DNA of 64,000 nucleotides from Enterovirga aerilata (GCF_013044135.1 NZ_JABEPP010000002.1:310001-374000), one strand, 5' to 3'. Shown: positions 45,623 to 55,292, numbered from the stretch's first letter. Numbers and translations are program-made. The notes: generated by a model from the sequence alone, not told the origin.

Positions 45623-46074
45623 CCGAGATGCGGGTCTATGGAGCCGCCCCGGCCGCTCCGGATGGTCTTGCGGCCGTCCGGCGGGGCTTCACCTGCCGCT
45701 GCCCGCGCTGCGGCGGAGGGCGGCTCTTCGGCAGGTTCCTGAAGGTGGAGCACGCCTGCTCGGCCTGCGGACAGGAATTCCACCATCACCGGGCGGACGA
45801 TTTCCCGCCCTACATCGTCATGTTCATCGTCGGGCATCTCCTCGGCTACGGCATCTACGTGACGGAGATGAAGCTGGAGGGCCTGCCGCTCGCCGTCCAC
45901 GCTCTCCTCTGGCCGAGCCTGGCGATCGTGCTCTGCCTCGCTCTTCTGCAACCCGTGAAGGGCGCTGTCGTCGGCCTGCAATACGCGCTAGGGATGCATG
46001 GCTTCGGGCGCCCGCCGGCGGATGCGGCAGTCCAGAGCCGGGCAGGAGACGAGGGTGAGCGACGGGCACGCTGA
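45619..46074 (+). CDS. DUF983 family membrane protein
   Basis: 151 residues. A zinc-ribbon-like head (CRCPRCGGGRLFGRFLKV with a second CSACG) precedes two TM helices around 65-85 and 95-115, the standard DUF983 layout. Function is not established. It overlaps rnr and the next gene, forming a coupled unit found in many alphaproteobacteria. Confidence 0.88.
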   Translation: MTEMRVYGAAPAAPDGLAAVRRGFTCRCPRCGGGRLFGRFLKVEHACSACGQEFHHHRADDFPPYIVMFIVGHLLGYGIYVTEMKLEGLPLAVHALLWPSLAIVLCLALLQPVKGAVVGLQYALGMHGFGRPPADAAVQSRAGDEGERRAR

Positions 46075-46813
46075 GCGGCTGACGGAATACGTATCGAGCG
46101 TCGCGCGCGAGCGACGCTGGCCCAACCAGAGACCGAGGGACGCCGCGACCCTCATCGTGATCGACCGGGGCGGCGCCGCCCCCAAGGTGCTGATGGGCAA
46201 GCGCCACCACGGCCACAAGTTCATGCCGGGCAAGTTCGTGTTCCCAGGCGGCCGGATCGAGGCGGATGACCGCCGCATGCCGGCGGAAGGCGCGCTGCCG
46301 CCTCCGGTCGAGGCGGCGCTGATCGCCCGTACGGTGCGGCCCTCCCCGTCGCGCGGCCGCGCCCTCGCGCTGACGGCGATCCGCGAGACCTATGAGGAGA
46401 CCGGGCTCATGATCGGCCGCAGGGCCGAATCGATGCCGGCCGGCCCGCGCGCGGGTTCCTGGGCATCGTTCTTCGAGCGGGGCATCCTGCCCGATCTCGG
46501 CGCGGTGCATTTCATTGGGCGCGCGATCACGCCGCCGCGCCGGCCGAAGCGCTTCGACACGCGCTTCTTCGCCATCGACCGCGAGGCGATCGCGCTGGAG
46601 GAGCCGGGCTTCGTCGGACCGGACAAGGAACTGGTCGAGCTCCTCTGGGTCGAAGTCGAGGAGGCGATGAAGCTCGATCTCCCTCCGATCACGGTGGTCA
46701 TGCTGCAGGAGCTGGAACGCCGCGCCGAGGAAGGCTTCGGGCACGAGCTCCCGGTCCCGTTCTACTACGAGCGGCAGAAGCGCTTCGTCCGCGAGCTGCT
46801 CGGCCCGGCGTGA
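46055..46813 (+). CDS. NUDIX hydrolase
   Basis: 252 residues from a GTG with AGGAGACGAGG upstream. It shows GKFVFPGGRIE followed by a Nudix-box-like ALTAIRETYEETGLMIG; the G-x5-E part of the box is stretched, placing it with the longer NUDIX proteins of the 'NUDT19/RibR-like' kind. Substrate unknown. Overlaps the end of DUF983. Confidence 0.88.
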   Translation: MSDGHAERLTEYVSSVARERRWPNQRPRDAATLIVIDRGGAAPKVLMGKRHHGHKFMPGKFVFPGGRIEADDRRMPAEGALPPPVEAALIARTVRPSPSRGRALALTAIRETYEETGLMIGRRAESMPAGPRAGSWASFFERGILPDLGAVHFIGRAITPPRRPKRFDTRFFAIDREAIALEEPGFVGPDKELVELLWVEVEEAMKLDLPPITVVMLQELERRAEEGFGHELPVPFYYERQKRFVRELLGPA

Positions 46814-46930
46814 TTCCCCGTCCCCGTCCTTGACCTTTTCGCCCATTTCGGCGAGGAAGGAGCACGATTTGAGCCGGCCGGGCCCGGCTGCGCCGCCTTG
46901 CGCGTGCGCTACCCCATTCAGGAGATCGTC

Positions 46931-47098
46931 ATGGCCAAGGCCGTCACCATCAAGGTGAAGCTCGTCTCGACCGCCGATACGGGCTACTACTACGTCACGA
47001 AGAAGAACTCGCGCACCATGACCGACAAGCTGTCGATGAAGAAGTACGACCCGGTCGCGAAGAAGCACGTCGAGTTCAAGGAAGCCAAGATCAAGTGA
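46931..47098 (+). CDS. rpmG: Large ribosomal subunit protein bL33
   Basis: 55 residues, starting [20 protein letters not shown] and ending EAKIK, typical Cys-less bL33 of alphaproteobacteria. Followed by a strong terminator. Confidence 0.97.
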   Translation: MAKAVTIKVKLVSTADTGYYYVTKKNSRTMTDKLSMKKYDPVAKKHVEFKEAKIK

Positions 47099-47131
47099 AT
47101 ATCGCCTCCTAAGAGGTTGATTTCACTTGAG

Positions 47132-47156
47132 AAGCGCCCCTTTGGGCGCTTTTTCG
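47132..47156 (+). terminator. Rho-independent terminator after rpmG
   Basis: An 8-bp stem AAGCGCCC / GGGCGCTT with a 4-base loop and a T-rich tail TTTTTCG. Confidence 0.9.
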
Positions 47157-47205
47157 TTTCAGGCTTGCCCGCGCAAGGCCGCCCGCGAGGGCGGAAGGAA
47201 GAATG

Positions 47206-47466
47206 ATGAGCGATCCCCTGAACGGACAGGTGTCCGACGCGCCGCCGGTCGAGATCGCGCTCGACGGTCCCGGTCTCTTCCACCTGCCGCTCTGCGGCCG
47301 CGACATCGCCGTCTCCAAGCACGACCGGATCGCGGTGGTGTGGTTCCACACGGCCTCGGGCGAGCAGCGCGTCGGGGTGCCGATCCCCGTCGAGGCGCTC
47401 CGGGAGCTCGCGCTCGCGACGGTGGACGCCATCACCCGCCCCGCTCCGGCCGAGAGCAAGGCCTGA
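47206..47466 (+). CDS. Conserved hypothetical protein
   Basis: 86 residues (87 if the preceding ATG at 47203 is used), with GGAAGGAAG upstream. The middle (LPLCGRDIAVSKHDRIAVVWFHTASGEQRVGVPIP) suggests a small beta-rich domain. No signal peptide or TM. No known domain. Confidence 0.65.
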   Translation: MSDPLNGQVSDAPPVEIALDGPGLFHLPLCGRDIAVSKHDRIAVVWFHTASGEQRVGVPIPVEALRELALATVDAITRPAPAESKA

Positions 47467-47538
47467 CCTTCTCCGAACGGAGGCGATGAAAGGCGCAGGC
47501 CGCCACGCTACGATCCCGGCGGGCGAGCGGGGAGCACG

Positions 47539-48195
47539 ATGCGGGCGCGGTGGGCGTGGGCGGTTATGTGCGCGGCCCTCTGGGCCGGAAGCGCCGAGGC
47601 CCAGGCGCCCCCGCCGGCCCCGGCCTGCACGGCAATCCGGGATTCCGCAGAGCGCATCCGCTGCTACGAGGAGGATGCCCGGTTCGACTTCGCGGCGGTC
47701 GTTCTGCGCGAGCTCGAATGCGACGCCCCGCCCCGCGCGGCGGAGTTGATCCGCCTCCTGATCCGGCGCAATGCGGCGAGCGCGCTCGCCTTCCACATGG
47801 CGGAGGGCATCAACTACTTCGCCCTGCCCCGCCCGGAACGGCTCGGGGGCATCACGGCCGTCGCGGTCTTCGCCCATGACGAGAGCGGCCGTTTCCCGTT
47901 TCTGCGGGCCCGCGGACGCTCGCCCGGCCCGGTCTTCGGGATCGTGACGCGGGACGGCCTGGACGCCGTGGATGCCTGGCGCTTCCGCCACAGCCCCGCG
48001 CTGCACTTCGAGAAGAGCCTGAGCACGATGGAGGGCGCGAAGGATATCGGCTGCTTCTCCCTGGCGCGTCCGGAGAGCCAGCCGCAGGCCCGGCCGGATG
48101 CCGGGCCGGCCGCGGCCTCGCCGGTGCCGAAGCCGGCGCAAGCCGAGGACCTGTTCGAGGCGGGCCTCGGCCCCAAGCAGCGGCAAGCCAGGTGA
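47539..48195 (+). CDS. Secreted hypothetical protein
   Basis: 218 residues with a signal peptide ending GSAEAQ. The mature N-terminal part (CTAIRDSAERIRCYEEDARFD) has Cys pairs like type VI secretion VasI-type or DUF-type small lipoprotein-like domains. The central part has a beta-rich section with ITAVAVFAHDESGRFPF, and the end is a Pro/Ala-rich tail. Function unknown. Confidence 0.6.
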   Translation: MRARWAWAVMCAALWAGSAEAQAPPPAPACTAIRDSAERIRCYEEDARFDFAAVVLRELECDAPPRAAELIRLLIRRNAASALAFHMAEGINYFALPRPERLGGITAVAVFAHDESGRFPFLRARGRSPGPVFGIVTRDGLDAVDAWRFRHSPALHFEKSLSTMEGAKDIGCFSLARPESQPQARPDAGPAAASPVPKPAQAEDLFEAGLGPKQRQAR

Positions 48196-48436
48196 AAGGT
48201 GGCCGGCCGGGAGCGGCGATGAGGAGGCTGGTGCCGCTCCCGAACCGGCCTAGCCCTCGAAACCCAGGAGATGCGGCGGACCTGAGCGTCGGAGGGCTAC
48301 TCGGGCGTCGCCCTTTCGGGCTTCGCCGGTACAGGGGCAAAGTACAGCCCTCGCTCAGCGAAACCAATACGACAGAACGGCCGCGCGCCGTTAAACGCTT
48401 GTCAAGGTTAAGGTCCGGCGGATCTTGGCGGCCGCG
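48196..48436. other. Gap between convergent genes
   Basis: 240 bases with no gene seen. It contains short GC-rich inverted stretches (GGGCGTCGCCC TTTC GGGC) that could help terminate transcription from either side; nothing firm. Confidence 0.3.
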
Positions 48437-49807
48437 TCATGCGGCGGCGGCGATGACTCTGTTCCGCCCGGCTTCCTTGGCCCTGTACAGCGCGATATCG
48501 GCCCGCTTCACGAGCTCGCCCGCGCTTCCGTCGCCGAGCTGCCTGGCCGCGACCCCGATCGAGACGGTCACGTCCAGGTTGCGGGTGCGGTTCGCGTAGG
48601 CGAACGGGCTGGAGCCCACGCGCTCGCGGATGCGCTCGGCGACCATCCGGGCCTCGTCGAGCGAGGCGTCGGGGACGACCACCACGATCTCCTCGCCGCC
48701 ATAGCGCGCCACGAGATCGACCCCGCGCGTCAGCGTGCGGATGCGGGTCGCGAATTCGCGCAGCACCTCGTCGCCGACATCGTGGCCGTAGCGGTCGTTG
48801 ACCGACTTGAACCGGTCGATGTCGAGGAGCAGCAGGGCGAGATCGGCCCCACGGCGGACGGCATCCTCGAAGAGGTTGGCGAGGTGCATGTCGAGGTAGC
48901 GGCGGTTGTGCAGCCCGGTCAGGCCATCCGTGATGGCGGCGTCCATCGAGAGCTGCACGCCGTCGCGCAGCCGCTCCGCGAAGCGCTTCCGCCTGACCTG
49001 CGTGCGGACGCGCGCGACGAGCTCGTTGCGGTCGACCGGCCGGACAAGGAAGTCATGCGCGCCGATGTCGAGCCCGCGCAGGACGCGGCCCCGGTCGTCC
49101 ATGTCGGCAATCAGCACGACCGCCACATGGCGCGTCCGCTCGAGCGAGCGGAGCTGGCTGCAGAGGCGCAGCCCGTCGAAGCCTTGCAGGCCCAGGCTGA
49201 TCAGGACGACGTCGTACTCGCTCTCGGCCGCCCGCATCATCGCTTGATGCGGATCCGCCTCGACCTCGACGCGGTGATACTGCGACAGCGCGGCCGAGAG
49301 GCGCTCGTAGGAGCTCGCGCGGTCGTCGACGATCAGGACGTGGCCGTTCTGCCCCGTCTCGGCTGTCGCGGCCGCGAGCGGGTCGCCGAAGCCGTGCCGG
49401 GACGCCATGAGGCGGGCGCGAAGCTCGTCCGTCACCGCCTTGAGCCGCACGAGGCTGCGGACCCGCGCGAAGAGGGCCGTGTCGTCGACGGGCTTCGTCA
49501 GGAAGTCGTCGGCACCGGCATCGAGGCCGCGCAGGCGGTCGCTCGGCTGGTCGAGCGCGGTCACCATGACGACCGGAAGATGCGCCGTCATGGGCGAGTT
49601 CTTGAGGCGGCGGCAGACCTCGAACCCGTCCATGTCCGGCATCATCACGTCGAGAAGGACGATGTCGCAGAGCCCCTGCTCGCAGATCGCGATCGCGTCC
49701 GGGCCGTTGGAGGCGGTCAGGACGTCGAAATATTCGGCCGACAGCTTGGTCTCGAGCAGTTTCACATTGGTGGGGATGTCATCCACCACAAGCACGCGGG
49801 CCGACAT
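48437..49807 (-). CDS. pleD: Diguanylate cyclase response regulator PleD
   Basis: 456 residues: first REC domain with phospho-acceptor in DIVLLDVMMPD, a second receiver-like domain whose acceptor site is degenerate (DVVLISLGLQG), and a C-terminal GGDEF domain with RYGGEEIVVV active-site loop. Makes cyclic-di-GMP to drive cell-pole development. It follows divK, as in Caulobacter. Confidence 0.96.
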   Translation of the reverse strand: MSARVLVVDDIPTNVKLLETKLSAEYFDVLTASNGPDAIAICEQGLCDIVLLDVMMPDMDGFEVCRRLKNSPMTAHLPVVMVTALDQPSDRLRGLDAGADDFLTKPVDDTALFARVRSLVRLKAVTDELRARLMASRHGFGDPLAAATAETGQNGHVLIVDDRASSYERLSAALSQYHRVEVEADPHQAMMRAAESEYDVVLISLGLQGFDGLRLCSQLRSLERTRHVAVVLIADMDDRGRVLRGLDIGAHDFLVRPVDRNELVARVRTQVRRKRFAERLRDGVQLSMDAAITDGLTGLHNRRYLDMHLANLFEDAVRRGADLALLLLDIDRFKSVNDRYGHDVGDEVLREFATRIRTLTRGVDLVARYGGEEIVVVVPDASLDEARMVAERIRERVGSSPFAYANRTRNLDVTVSIGVAARQLGDGSAGELVKRADIALYRAKEAGRNRVIAAAA

Positions 49808-49822
49808 CGCCTCTCCCCAACT

Positions 49823-50194
49823 CTACGCAGCGTTCAGATAGGTGCGGACGGTTTCCAGGAACTTGGCGACCGAGATGGGCTTGGACAGATAGGCCTCGCA
49901 GCCGCCTTCACGGATCCGCTCCTCGTCGCCCTTCATCGCGAAGGCGGTCACGGCGATGACCGGGATCGAGCGGAGCTCCTCGTCCTCCTTCAGCCAGCGC
50001 GTGACATCGAGGCCCGAGACTTCCGGAAGCTGGATGTCCATGATGATGAGATTCGGATGATGCGCGCGGGCGAGCTCGATGGCCTCGATTCCGTTGCCGG
50101 TCTTGAGGGTTGCGTAGCCGTGCGCCTCGAGCAGGTCGCCGAAGAGCTTCATGTTGAGCTCGTTGTCCTCGACAATGAGCACGGTCTTCTTCAT
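49823..50194 (-). CDS. divK: Response regulator DivK
   Basis: 123 residues, a stand-alone REC domain with acceptor in LIIMDIQLP (D53 area) and the conserved [12 protein letters not shown] and SKPI. Controls cell-cycle kinases such as PleC/DivJ. ATG at 50194 starts the [10 protein letters not shown] segment. Confidence 0.97.
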   Translation of the reverse strand: MKKTVLIVEDNELNMKLFGDLLEAHGYATLKTGNGIEAIELARAHHPNLIIMDIQLPEVSGLDVTRWLKEDEELRSIPVIAVTAFAMKGDEERIREGGCEAYLSKPISVAKFLETVRTYLNAA

Positions 50195-50275
50195 CGGACG
50201 TGTCCTGATCCCGAAAGGAGGCTCGGCCGGCCGCTCGCTCCGCCTTCTCCGGGCGCCGACGAGGCTAGAGAAGAC

Positions 50276-50599
50276 ATGTTGATGAAAGGCAAATTCACCG
50301 GTCGACACACTGGGCGCGGCTCAAATGATACAAGTCACGCCGAAAATGTGGCGCTCGCTGCGTTCAATCGCCTCATTGCCGAGCCGGAAAGGCTGGCGGG
50401 CTTCCTGGCCGTGACGGGATTGCGGCCCGACACCATCCGGCAGGCGGCCGCGCAGCCCGGCTTCTATGCGGCGATTCTCGACCATGTCTCGTCCGACGAG
50501 GAACTTCTCCTCGCCATCGCGGGCGAGATCGGGCTCGACCCGGCCGAGATCGCCGCCGCCCGCGCGAGGCTCTCGCCCGAGGCGACGTTCGAGCCCTGA
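50276..50599 (+). CDS. DUF3572 family protein
   Basis: 107 residues. The core ([26 protein letters not shown] and [16 protein letters not shown]) is the DUF3572 signature, usually next to divK/dinB in alphaproteobacteria. Function unknown. The ATG at 50276 has GAGAAGAC ahead of it. Confidence 0.88.
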   Translation: MLMKGKFTGRHTGRGSNDTSHAENVALAAFNRLIAEPERLAGFLAVTGLRPDTIRQAAAQPGFYAAILDHVSSDEELLLAIAGEIGLDPAEIAAARARLSPEATFEP

Positions 50600-50601
50600 A
50601 C

Positions 50602-51963
50602 GTGGCGCGGATCCCGACGATCTGCCGGGACTGCGAAGCCGGCGAGGACACGCCGGAAGGCGAACGCTGCGCCCGCTGTGGCTCCCCTCGCCTGCTCCGC
50701 CACCCGGAGCTCGACCGCCTCGCCATCGCTCATGTGGACTGCGACGCCTTCTACGCGGCGGTCGAGAAGCGGGACGATCCGGCTCTGCGCGACGTCCCGG
50801 TGATCGTAGGCGGCGGGACGCGCGGCGTCGTGGCCACCGCCTGCTACATCGCCCGGACCTACGGCATCCGGTCCGCCATGCCGATGTTCAAGGCGCTCAA
50901 GGCCTGCCCTCACGCGACGGTCATCCGGCCGAACTTCGACAAGTATTCGGCCGTGGGCCGCGAGGTGCGCCGGCTCATGCTGGAGCTGACGCCTCTCGTC
51001 GAGCCGATCTCGATCGACGAGGCGTTCCTCGACCTCACCGGGACGGAGCGCGTCCATGGCGCGGGTGCGGCCCGCACGCTCGTGCGCTTCGCCCGGCGGG
51101 TCGAGCGCGAGATCGGCATCACGGTCTCGGTCGGGCTCTCGTACAACAAGTTCCTGGCCAAGATCGCCTCCGACCAGGAGAAGCCGCGCGGCTTCTCCGT
51201 CCTCGGTCGGTCCGACGCGCTCGACGTCATCTCGCCTCGCCCCGTCGGCATCCTGCCCGGCATCGGCAGGCAGACCGAGGCGCGGCTGCAGAAGGCGGGC
51301 CTCCGCCTCGTGCGCGACCTCCGCGACCGCCGCCCCGAGGAACTGATCCGCCTGCTCGGACGGGACGGCGAGCGCCTGGCCCGCCTCGCCCGCGGCGAGG
51401 ATGCCCGCAAGGTCGAGCCGCGCCGCGAGGCGAAGAGCGTCTCGGCGGAGACCACGTTCAACGCCGACATCGCCCGTTTCGAGGAGCTCGAGCCGATCCT
51501 GTGGCGGCTCTGCGAGAAGGTGTCGCTCCGGCTCAAGCGCTCGTCGCTCGCCGGCCGTAGCGTCGTCCTGAAGCTCAAGGACCGGAACTTCCGGCTCGCG
51601 ACCCGGACGCGGTCGGGCCTGCCGGCGACCCAGCTGGCCCGGCGCCTCTTCGAGCCCGCGCGGGCGATGCTCCGGGACGAGGCGGACGGGACCTATTTCA
51701 GGCTCATCGGGGTCGGCGCCTCCGACCTCTGCCCGGCCGAGGAGGCCGATCGCGGCGATCTCGCCGACCTGCACCTCGCCGAGGAGGTGAAGGTCGAGGC
51801 GGCGATCGACCGCATCCGCGAGAAATTCGGAGCGGCAGCCGTGCAGAAGGGCCTCGCCTTTCCCTTCGTCAGCGCTGGCACGGCTTCTCAGGCAGGAGCT
51901 CCAGCCGCGTCATCTCCCCCTTCAGGGCGAAATCCCCGTAATCGAGGCGGAGAGCCCGGCTGA
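50602..51963 (+). CDS. dinB: DNA polymerase IV with N-terminal zinc ribbon
   Basis: Y-family translesion polymerase. 453 residues from a GTG start. The N-terminus carries CRDC...CARCGS (residues 8-27), a zinc ribbon typical of alphaproteobacterial DinB. The catalytic core has AHVDCDAFYAAVE and PISIDEAFLDLT with the metal-binding acids, then the little-finger domain. Its last 30 residues are encoded antisense to the end of the convergent eipB gene. Confidence 0.95.
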   Translation: MARIPTICRDCEAGEDTPEGERCARCGSPRLLRHPELDRLAIAHVDCDAFYAAVEKRDDPALRDVPVIVGGGTRGVVATACYIARTYGIRSAMPMFKALKACPHATVIRPNFDKYSAVGREVRRLMLELTPLVEPISIDEAFLDLTGTERVHGAGAARTLVRFARRVEREIGITVSVGLSYNKFLAKIASDQEKPRGFSVLGRSDALDVISPRPVGILPGIGRQTEARLQKAGLRLVRDLRDRRPEELIRLLGRDGERLARLARGEDARKVEPRREAKSVSAETTFNADIARFEELEPILWRLCEKVSLRLKRSSLAGRSVVLKLKDRNFRLATRTRSGLPATQLARRLFEPARAMLRDEADGTYFRLIGVGASDLCPAEEADRGDLADLHLAEEVKVEAAIDRIREKFGAAAVQKGLAFPFVSAGTASQAGAPAASSPPSGRNPRNRGGEPG

Positions 51964-52705
51964 CGCCGTTCTCGTAGAGGTCGAAGCTCAGCACGTAGAT
52001 CGGCGTCTGGTCGCTCCGGCCCGGCTTGAAGTAGCTCATCGTGACCGGCCAGCGAGCCAGCTTGGCGAGGCCTTCCTGCCGGGCGGGCTCCTCCAGGCCC
52101 TCCAGGTTGCCCGGCTCGATCCGCTTCCCGATCACCGACAGGGTCTCGTAGACGGTGCGACCGTCGTCCGACCCGTCGAAGATCTTCATTGCGAGCGTGG
52201 TCTTTCCGGCGCGGGCCGCCGCGATGAGGTCGCGCATCTGGGTGTTCGGGAACACCGCGTCGCCGTCGAGCGAGACATTGTCCCGCTTCGGCGACTTGAG
52301 CCGGACGGAGAGCGGCCCGTTCGGCTTGCGCTCGGCGCTGCCGTCGACGCTCTGGCCCGGACCCTCGCCCGAGCCCGTGTCGTTGCGGAAGCGGAAGGTC
52401 CGCCCGTCGCCGCTCTCGAAATTGGCCGTGCGCAGGTCGGAGGTCTTGGTGCCCGCCTCCGCGCTCTGCATCACGGTGACCTGGCGGAACTTGAGCGCAT
52501 AGCCCTCGCAGGCATCCCCCGTGAAGTCGAAGGCGATGCGGCCGCGGGCCGATTCGATCGTCCGGGCCCCCCGGCTCGATGCGAGGGAGAGATCGTAGAC
52601 CACCCGGTGCGGCGCGAGGTGGGGCGGTTTCTCCGCCGCGACCTGTGCCTGGGCGGGGAGCGCGAGCAGGAGCGCCGTCGAACCGAGAACGACCGAGAAC
52701 CGCAT
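51869..52705 (-). CDS. eipB: Cell envelope integrity protein EipB (DUF1849)
   Basis: 278 residues: signal peptide ending PAQAQ at about 21, then a beta-rich DUF1849 domain (LAPHRVVYDLSLASSRGARTIES). Two Cys, in GDACEGY and three residues from the C-terminus (EKPCQR), match the disulfide pair of Brucella EipB. Works in periplasmic envelope maintenance in Brucella. Its 3' end overlaps dinB by about 95 bases. Confidence 0.85.
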   Translation of the reverse strand: MRFSVVLGSTALLLALPAQAQVAAEKPPHLAPHRVVYDLSLASSRGARTIESARGRIAFDFTGDACEGYALKFRQVTVMQSAEAGTKTSDLRTANFESGDGRTFRFRNDTGSGEGPGQSVDGSAERKPNGPLSVRLKSPKRDNVSLDGDAVFPNTQMRDLIAAARAGKTTLAMKIFDGSDDGRTVYETLSVIGKRIEPGNLEGLEEPARQEGLAKLARWPVTMSYFKPGRSDQTPIYVLSFDLYENGVSRALRLDYGDFALKGEMTRLELLPEKPCQR

Positions 52706-52820
52706 GATGTCTCCGGGAGCCGAATGGCCGAAGATAGGGATGCCGGGCGGCGCGCGGCAACGCGCGCTTGCAGGCCCGATGCGTGTCGTCCAGAAATCCG
52801 GCGGAAACGGGGAGTCGGAC

Positions 52821-53294
52821 GTGGCAGGACAGATCGAGGCGGCGCTGACCAGGCTCGGGATCGAGCTGCCCCGGCCGGCGGCGCCGGTTGCGAACTACGT
52901 GCCTTTCGTCGTGGCGGGGCGGCTCGTGACGATCTCGGGCCAGCTTTGCCTGGGACCGGACGGCAAGCTTGCGTCCGAGCATGTCGGACGCGTCGGCATG
53001 GACGTCTCCGCCGAGGCCGCGAAGGAGGCGGCCCGGCTCTGCGCCATCAACGTCATCGCCCAGCTCAAGGCAGCCGTCGGTGACCTCGACCGGGTCACGC
53101 GCTGCGTCCGGCTCGGCGGCTTCATCGCCGCGCAGACCGACTTCACCGGCCATGCCGGGATCATGAACGGCGCCTCCGACCTGATGGTGGAGGTGTTCGG
53201 CGACAAGGGCCGCCATGCCCGCTCGACCATCGGGGTCGCCGGCCTGCCGCTCGGGGCGGCCGTCGAGGTCGAGGCGACCTTCGAGGTCGAATGA
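52821..53294 (+). CDS. RidA family (YjgF-like) protein
   Basis: 157 residues from a GTG with GGGGAGT upstream. RidA/YjgF/YER057c fold with ANYVPFVVAGRLVTISGQLCL and a C-terminal RSTIGVAGLPLGAAVEVEA. The canonical Arg for imine binding is not obvious at the usual place, so the subfamily differs from E. coli RidA. Overlaps the next gene (ATGA). Confidence 0.88.
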   Translation: MAGQIEAALTRLGIELPRPAAPVANYVPFVVAGRLVTISGQLCLGPDGKLASEHVGRVGMDVSAEAAKEAARLCAINVIAQLKAAVGDLDRVTRCVRLGGFIAAQTDFTGHAGIMNGASDLMVEVFGDKGRHARSTIGVAGLPLGAAVEVEATFEVE

Positions 53295-54037
53295 CCGCTC
53301 CCGCCTGGCTGACCGAGCGGCCGATCGCGCATCGCGGCCTGCACGATGCCGCGCACCGCTTCGAGAACACCGTCTCGGCGGCCGAGGCCGCGATCGCGGC
53401 CGGGTTCGCGATCGAGTGCGACGTGCAGCTCTCGGCCGATGGCGAGGCCATGGTCTTCCATGACCACGATCTGGATCGCCTGACCGGTGCAGCGGGTCCG
53501 GTGCGGGAGCGGAGCGCGGCCGAACTCGGCAGGCTCGGGATCGGCGGCAGCGAGGACCGGATTCCGACGCTTACGGAGTTCCTGGACCGGATCGGCGACC
53601 GCACCCCGCTCGTCGTCGAGATCAAGAGCCGCTTCGACGGCGACGAGCGGCTGGCGCGCCGAACGGTGGAGATTCTGACCGGGCGGCGCGGACGCCATGT
53701 CGTGAAATCCTTTGATCCTGCGATCATCGGATTGGTGCGACGCATTGCGCCGGATCTGCCCCGCGGCATCGTCGGGCAATCGCGCTACGATGCCGGCGAT
53801 GCCGCACAGCTTCCGCCCGAGCGCCTGCGCGCCATGACCGACCTGCTCCACTGGGACGAGACCCGGCCCGATTTCGTCTCCTGGCGGCACCTCGATCTGC
53901 CCTGCGCGGCCGCCTTCCTGCCGCGGCGGCTCGCCGGCGTGCCCGTGATGACCTGGACGATCCGGTCCGGGGAGGAGGCCTGCCGCGCCCTCCCCCATGC
54001 GGACCAGATCGTGTTCGAAGGCTTCGTGCCTGCTTGA
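53291..54037 (+). CDS. Glycerophosphodiester phosphodiesterase
   Basis: 248 residues, TIM-barrel GDPD. AHRGLHD and ECDVQLSADG with FHDHDLDRL are the metal and catalytic segments; VEIKSRFD follows. No signal peptide, so it is a cytoplasmic UgpQ-type enzyme hydrolysing glycerophosphodiesters to glycerol-3-phosphate. Confidence 0.93.
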   Translation: MTAPAWLTERPIAHRGLHDAAHRFENTVSAAEAAIAAGFAIECDVQLSADGEAMVFHDHDLDRLTGAAGPVRERSAAELGRLGIGGSEDRIPTLTEFLDRIGDRTPLVVEIKSRFDGDERLARRTVEILTGRRGRHVVKSFDPAIIGLVRRIAPDLPRGIVGQSRYDAGDAAQLPPERLRAMTDLLHWDETRPDFVSWRHLDLPCAAAFLPRRLAGVPVMTWTIRSGEEACRALPHADQIVFEGFVPA

Positions 54038-54092
54038 GCGTCTGCAGGGGCTTCTTGCTGCCCACCGATCCCTCGCAGGCGGGGACTTCCGG

Positions 54093-55292
54093 ATGAGCGC
54101 CTCCAAAGATACGGAACCGGGGCTGACGATCGCGGTGGCCACCGGGCTTTCCGACCTGCCCGCTTCCGAGTGGAACGCCTTAGCGGGGACGGACAACCCG
54201 CTGGTATCACATGAATTTCTGGCGTCGCTCGAAGATTCCGGCTGCGTCGGCGGACGTACCGGCTGGTCGCCTGCGCATCTGGTCGTGTCGCGCGCGGGCG
54301 CCGGCCTCGCCGCCGCGGCGCCCTGCTACCTGAAGTCCCACTCCATGGGCGAATACGTCTTCGACCGCGGCTGGGCCGAAGCCTACGAGCGCGCCGGCGG
54401 ACGCTACTACCCGAAGCTCCAGGTCAGCGTGCCGTTCACGCCCGTGAACGGACCCCGCCTCCTGGTGGGCCCGGGCCAGGATGGGGCCGCGATGCGCCGC
54501 ATCCTGCTGTCCGGCCTTGAGGCGCTGCGCGAGCGGACGGGCTCGTCCTCCCTCCACCTGACCTTCCTGGAGGCCGGCGACCGGCAGGCCGCCGAGGAGG
54601 CGGGCTTCCTGATCCGCACCGACCAGCAGTTCCATTGGCTCGACGACGGCTTCGGCAGCTTCGACGGCTTCCTCGGCGCGCTCGCCTCGCGCAAGCGCAA
54701 GGCGATCCGGCGCGAGCGGCGCGACGCGCTGGCGCCCGGCATCGGGATCGAATGGATCACGGGCAGCGCGATCACGGAGGCGCATTGGGACGCCTTCTTC
54801 GCCTTCTACATGGATACGGGCTCCCGGAAATGGGGGCGGCCGTATCTCAACCGCCGCTTCTTCTCCCTGATCGGCGAGCGGATGGCCGACCGCATCCTGC
54901 TCGTCATGGCGAAGCGCGCCGGCCGCTACGTCGCGGGCGCGATCAACTTCATCGGGCGGGACGCGCTGTACGGCCGGAACTGGGGCGCGATCGAGAACCA
55001 CCCCTTCCTGCATTTCGAGGTCTGCTACTACCAGGCGATCGAATTCGCCCTCGCGCACGGGCTGAAGCGGGTCGAGGCCGGGGCGCAGGGCGAGCACAAG
55101 CTCGCCCGCGGCTATCGCCCGGTCACCACCTATTCGGCGCACGGCATCGCCGATCCCGGCTTCCGGCGCGCCATCGCCGATTATCTCCGCCGCGAGCGGC
55201 TGTATATCGATCAGGCGCAGGAGGAATACGAGGAAGCCGTCCCGTTCCGGAGAGGCGAGCGGCCGGTCGAGCCGGATTGCGCCGAAGGCTGA
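54093..55292 (+). CDS. GNAT-fold protein (DUF482, FemAB-like)
   Basis: 399 residues. The protein contains FTPVNGPRLLV, a second half with LASRKRKAIRRERRDAL and GRDALYGRNWG..., and GAQGEHKLARGYRP, all typical of the DUF482 'peptidogalycan biosynthesis' GNAT group. The precise reaction is unknown; an aminoacyl or acyl transfer is likely. Follows the GDPD gene after 55 bases. Confidence 0.85.
   Translation: MSASKDTEPGLTIAVATGLSDLPASEWNALAGTDNPLVSHEFLASLEDSGCVGGRTGWSPAHLVVSRAGAGLAAAAPCYLKSHSMGEYVFDRGWAEAYERAGGRYYPKLQVSVPFTPVNGPRLLVGPGQDGAAMRRILLSGLEALRERTGSSSLHLTFLEAGDRQAAEEAGFLIRTDQQFHWLDDGFGSFDGFLGALASRKRKAIRRERRDALAPGIGIEWITGSAITEAHWDAFFAFYMDTGSRKWGRPYLNRRFFSLIGERMADRILLVMAKRAGRYVAGAINFIGRDALYGRNWGAIENHPFLHFEVCYYQAIEFALAHGLKRVEAGAQGEHKLARGYRPVTTYSAHGIADPGFRRAIADYLRRERLYIDQAQEEYEEAVPFRRGERPVEPDCAEG

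Noticed and set aside
48301-48330. GGGCGTCGCCC-type hairpin as a structured RNA
   Set aside because: Too short and GC-driven; no conserved RNA family could be recognised.
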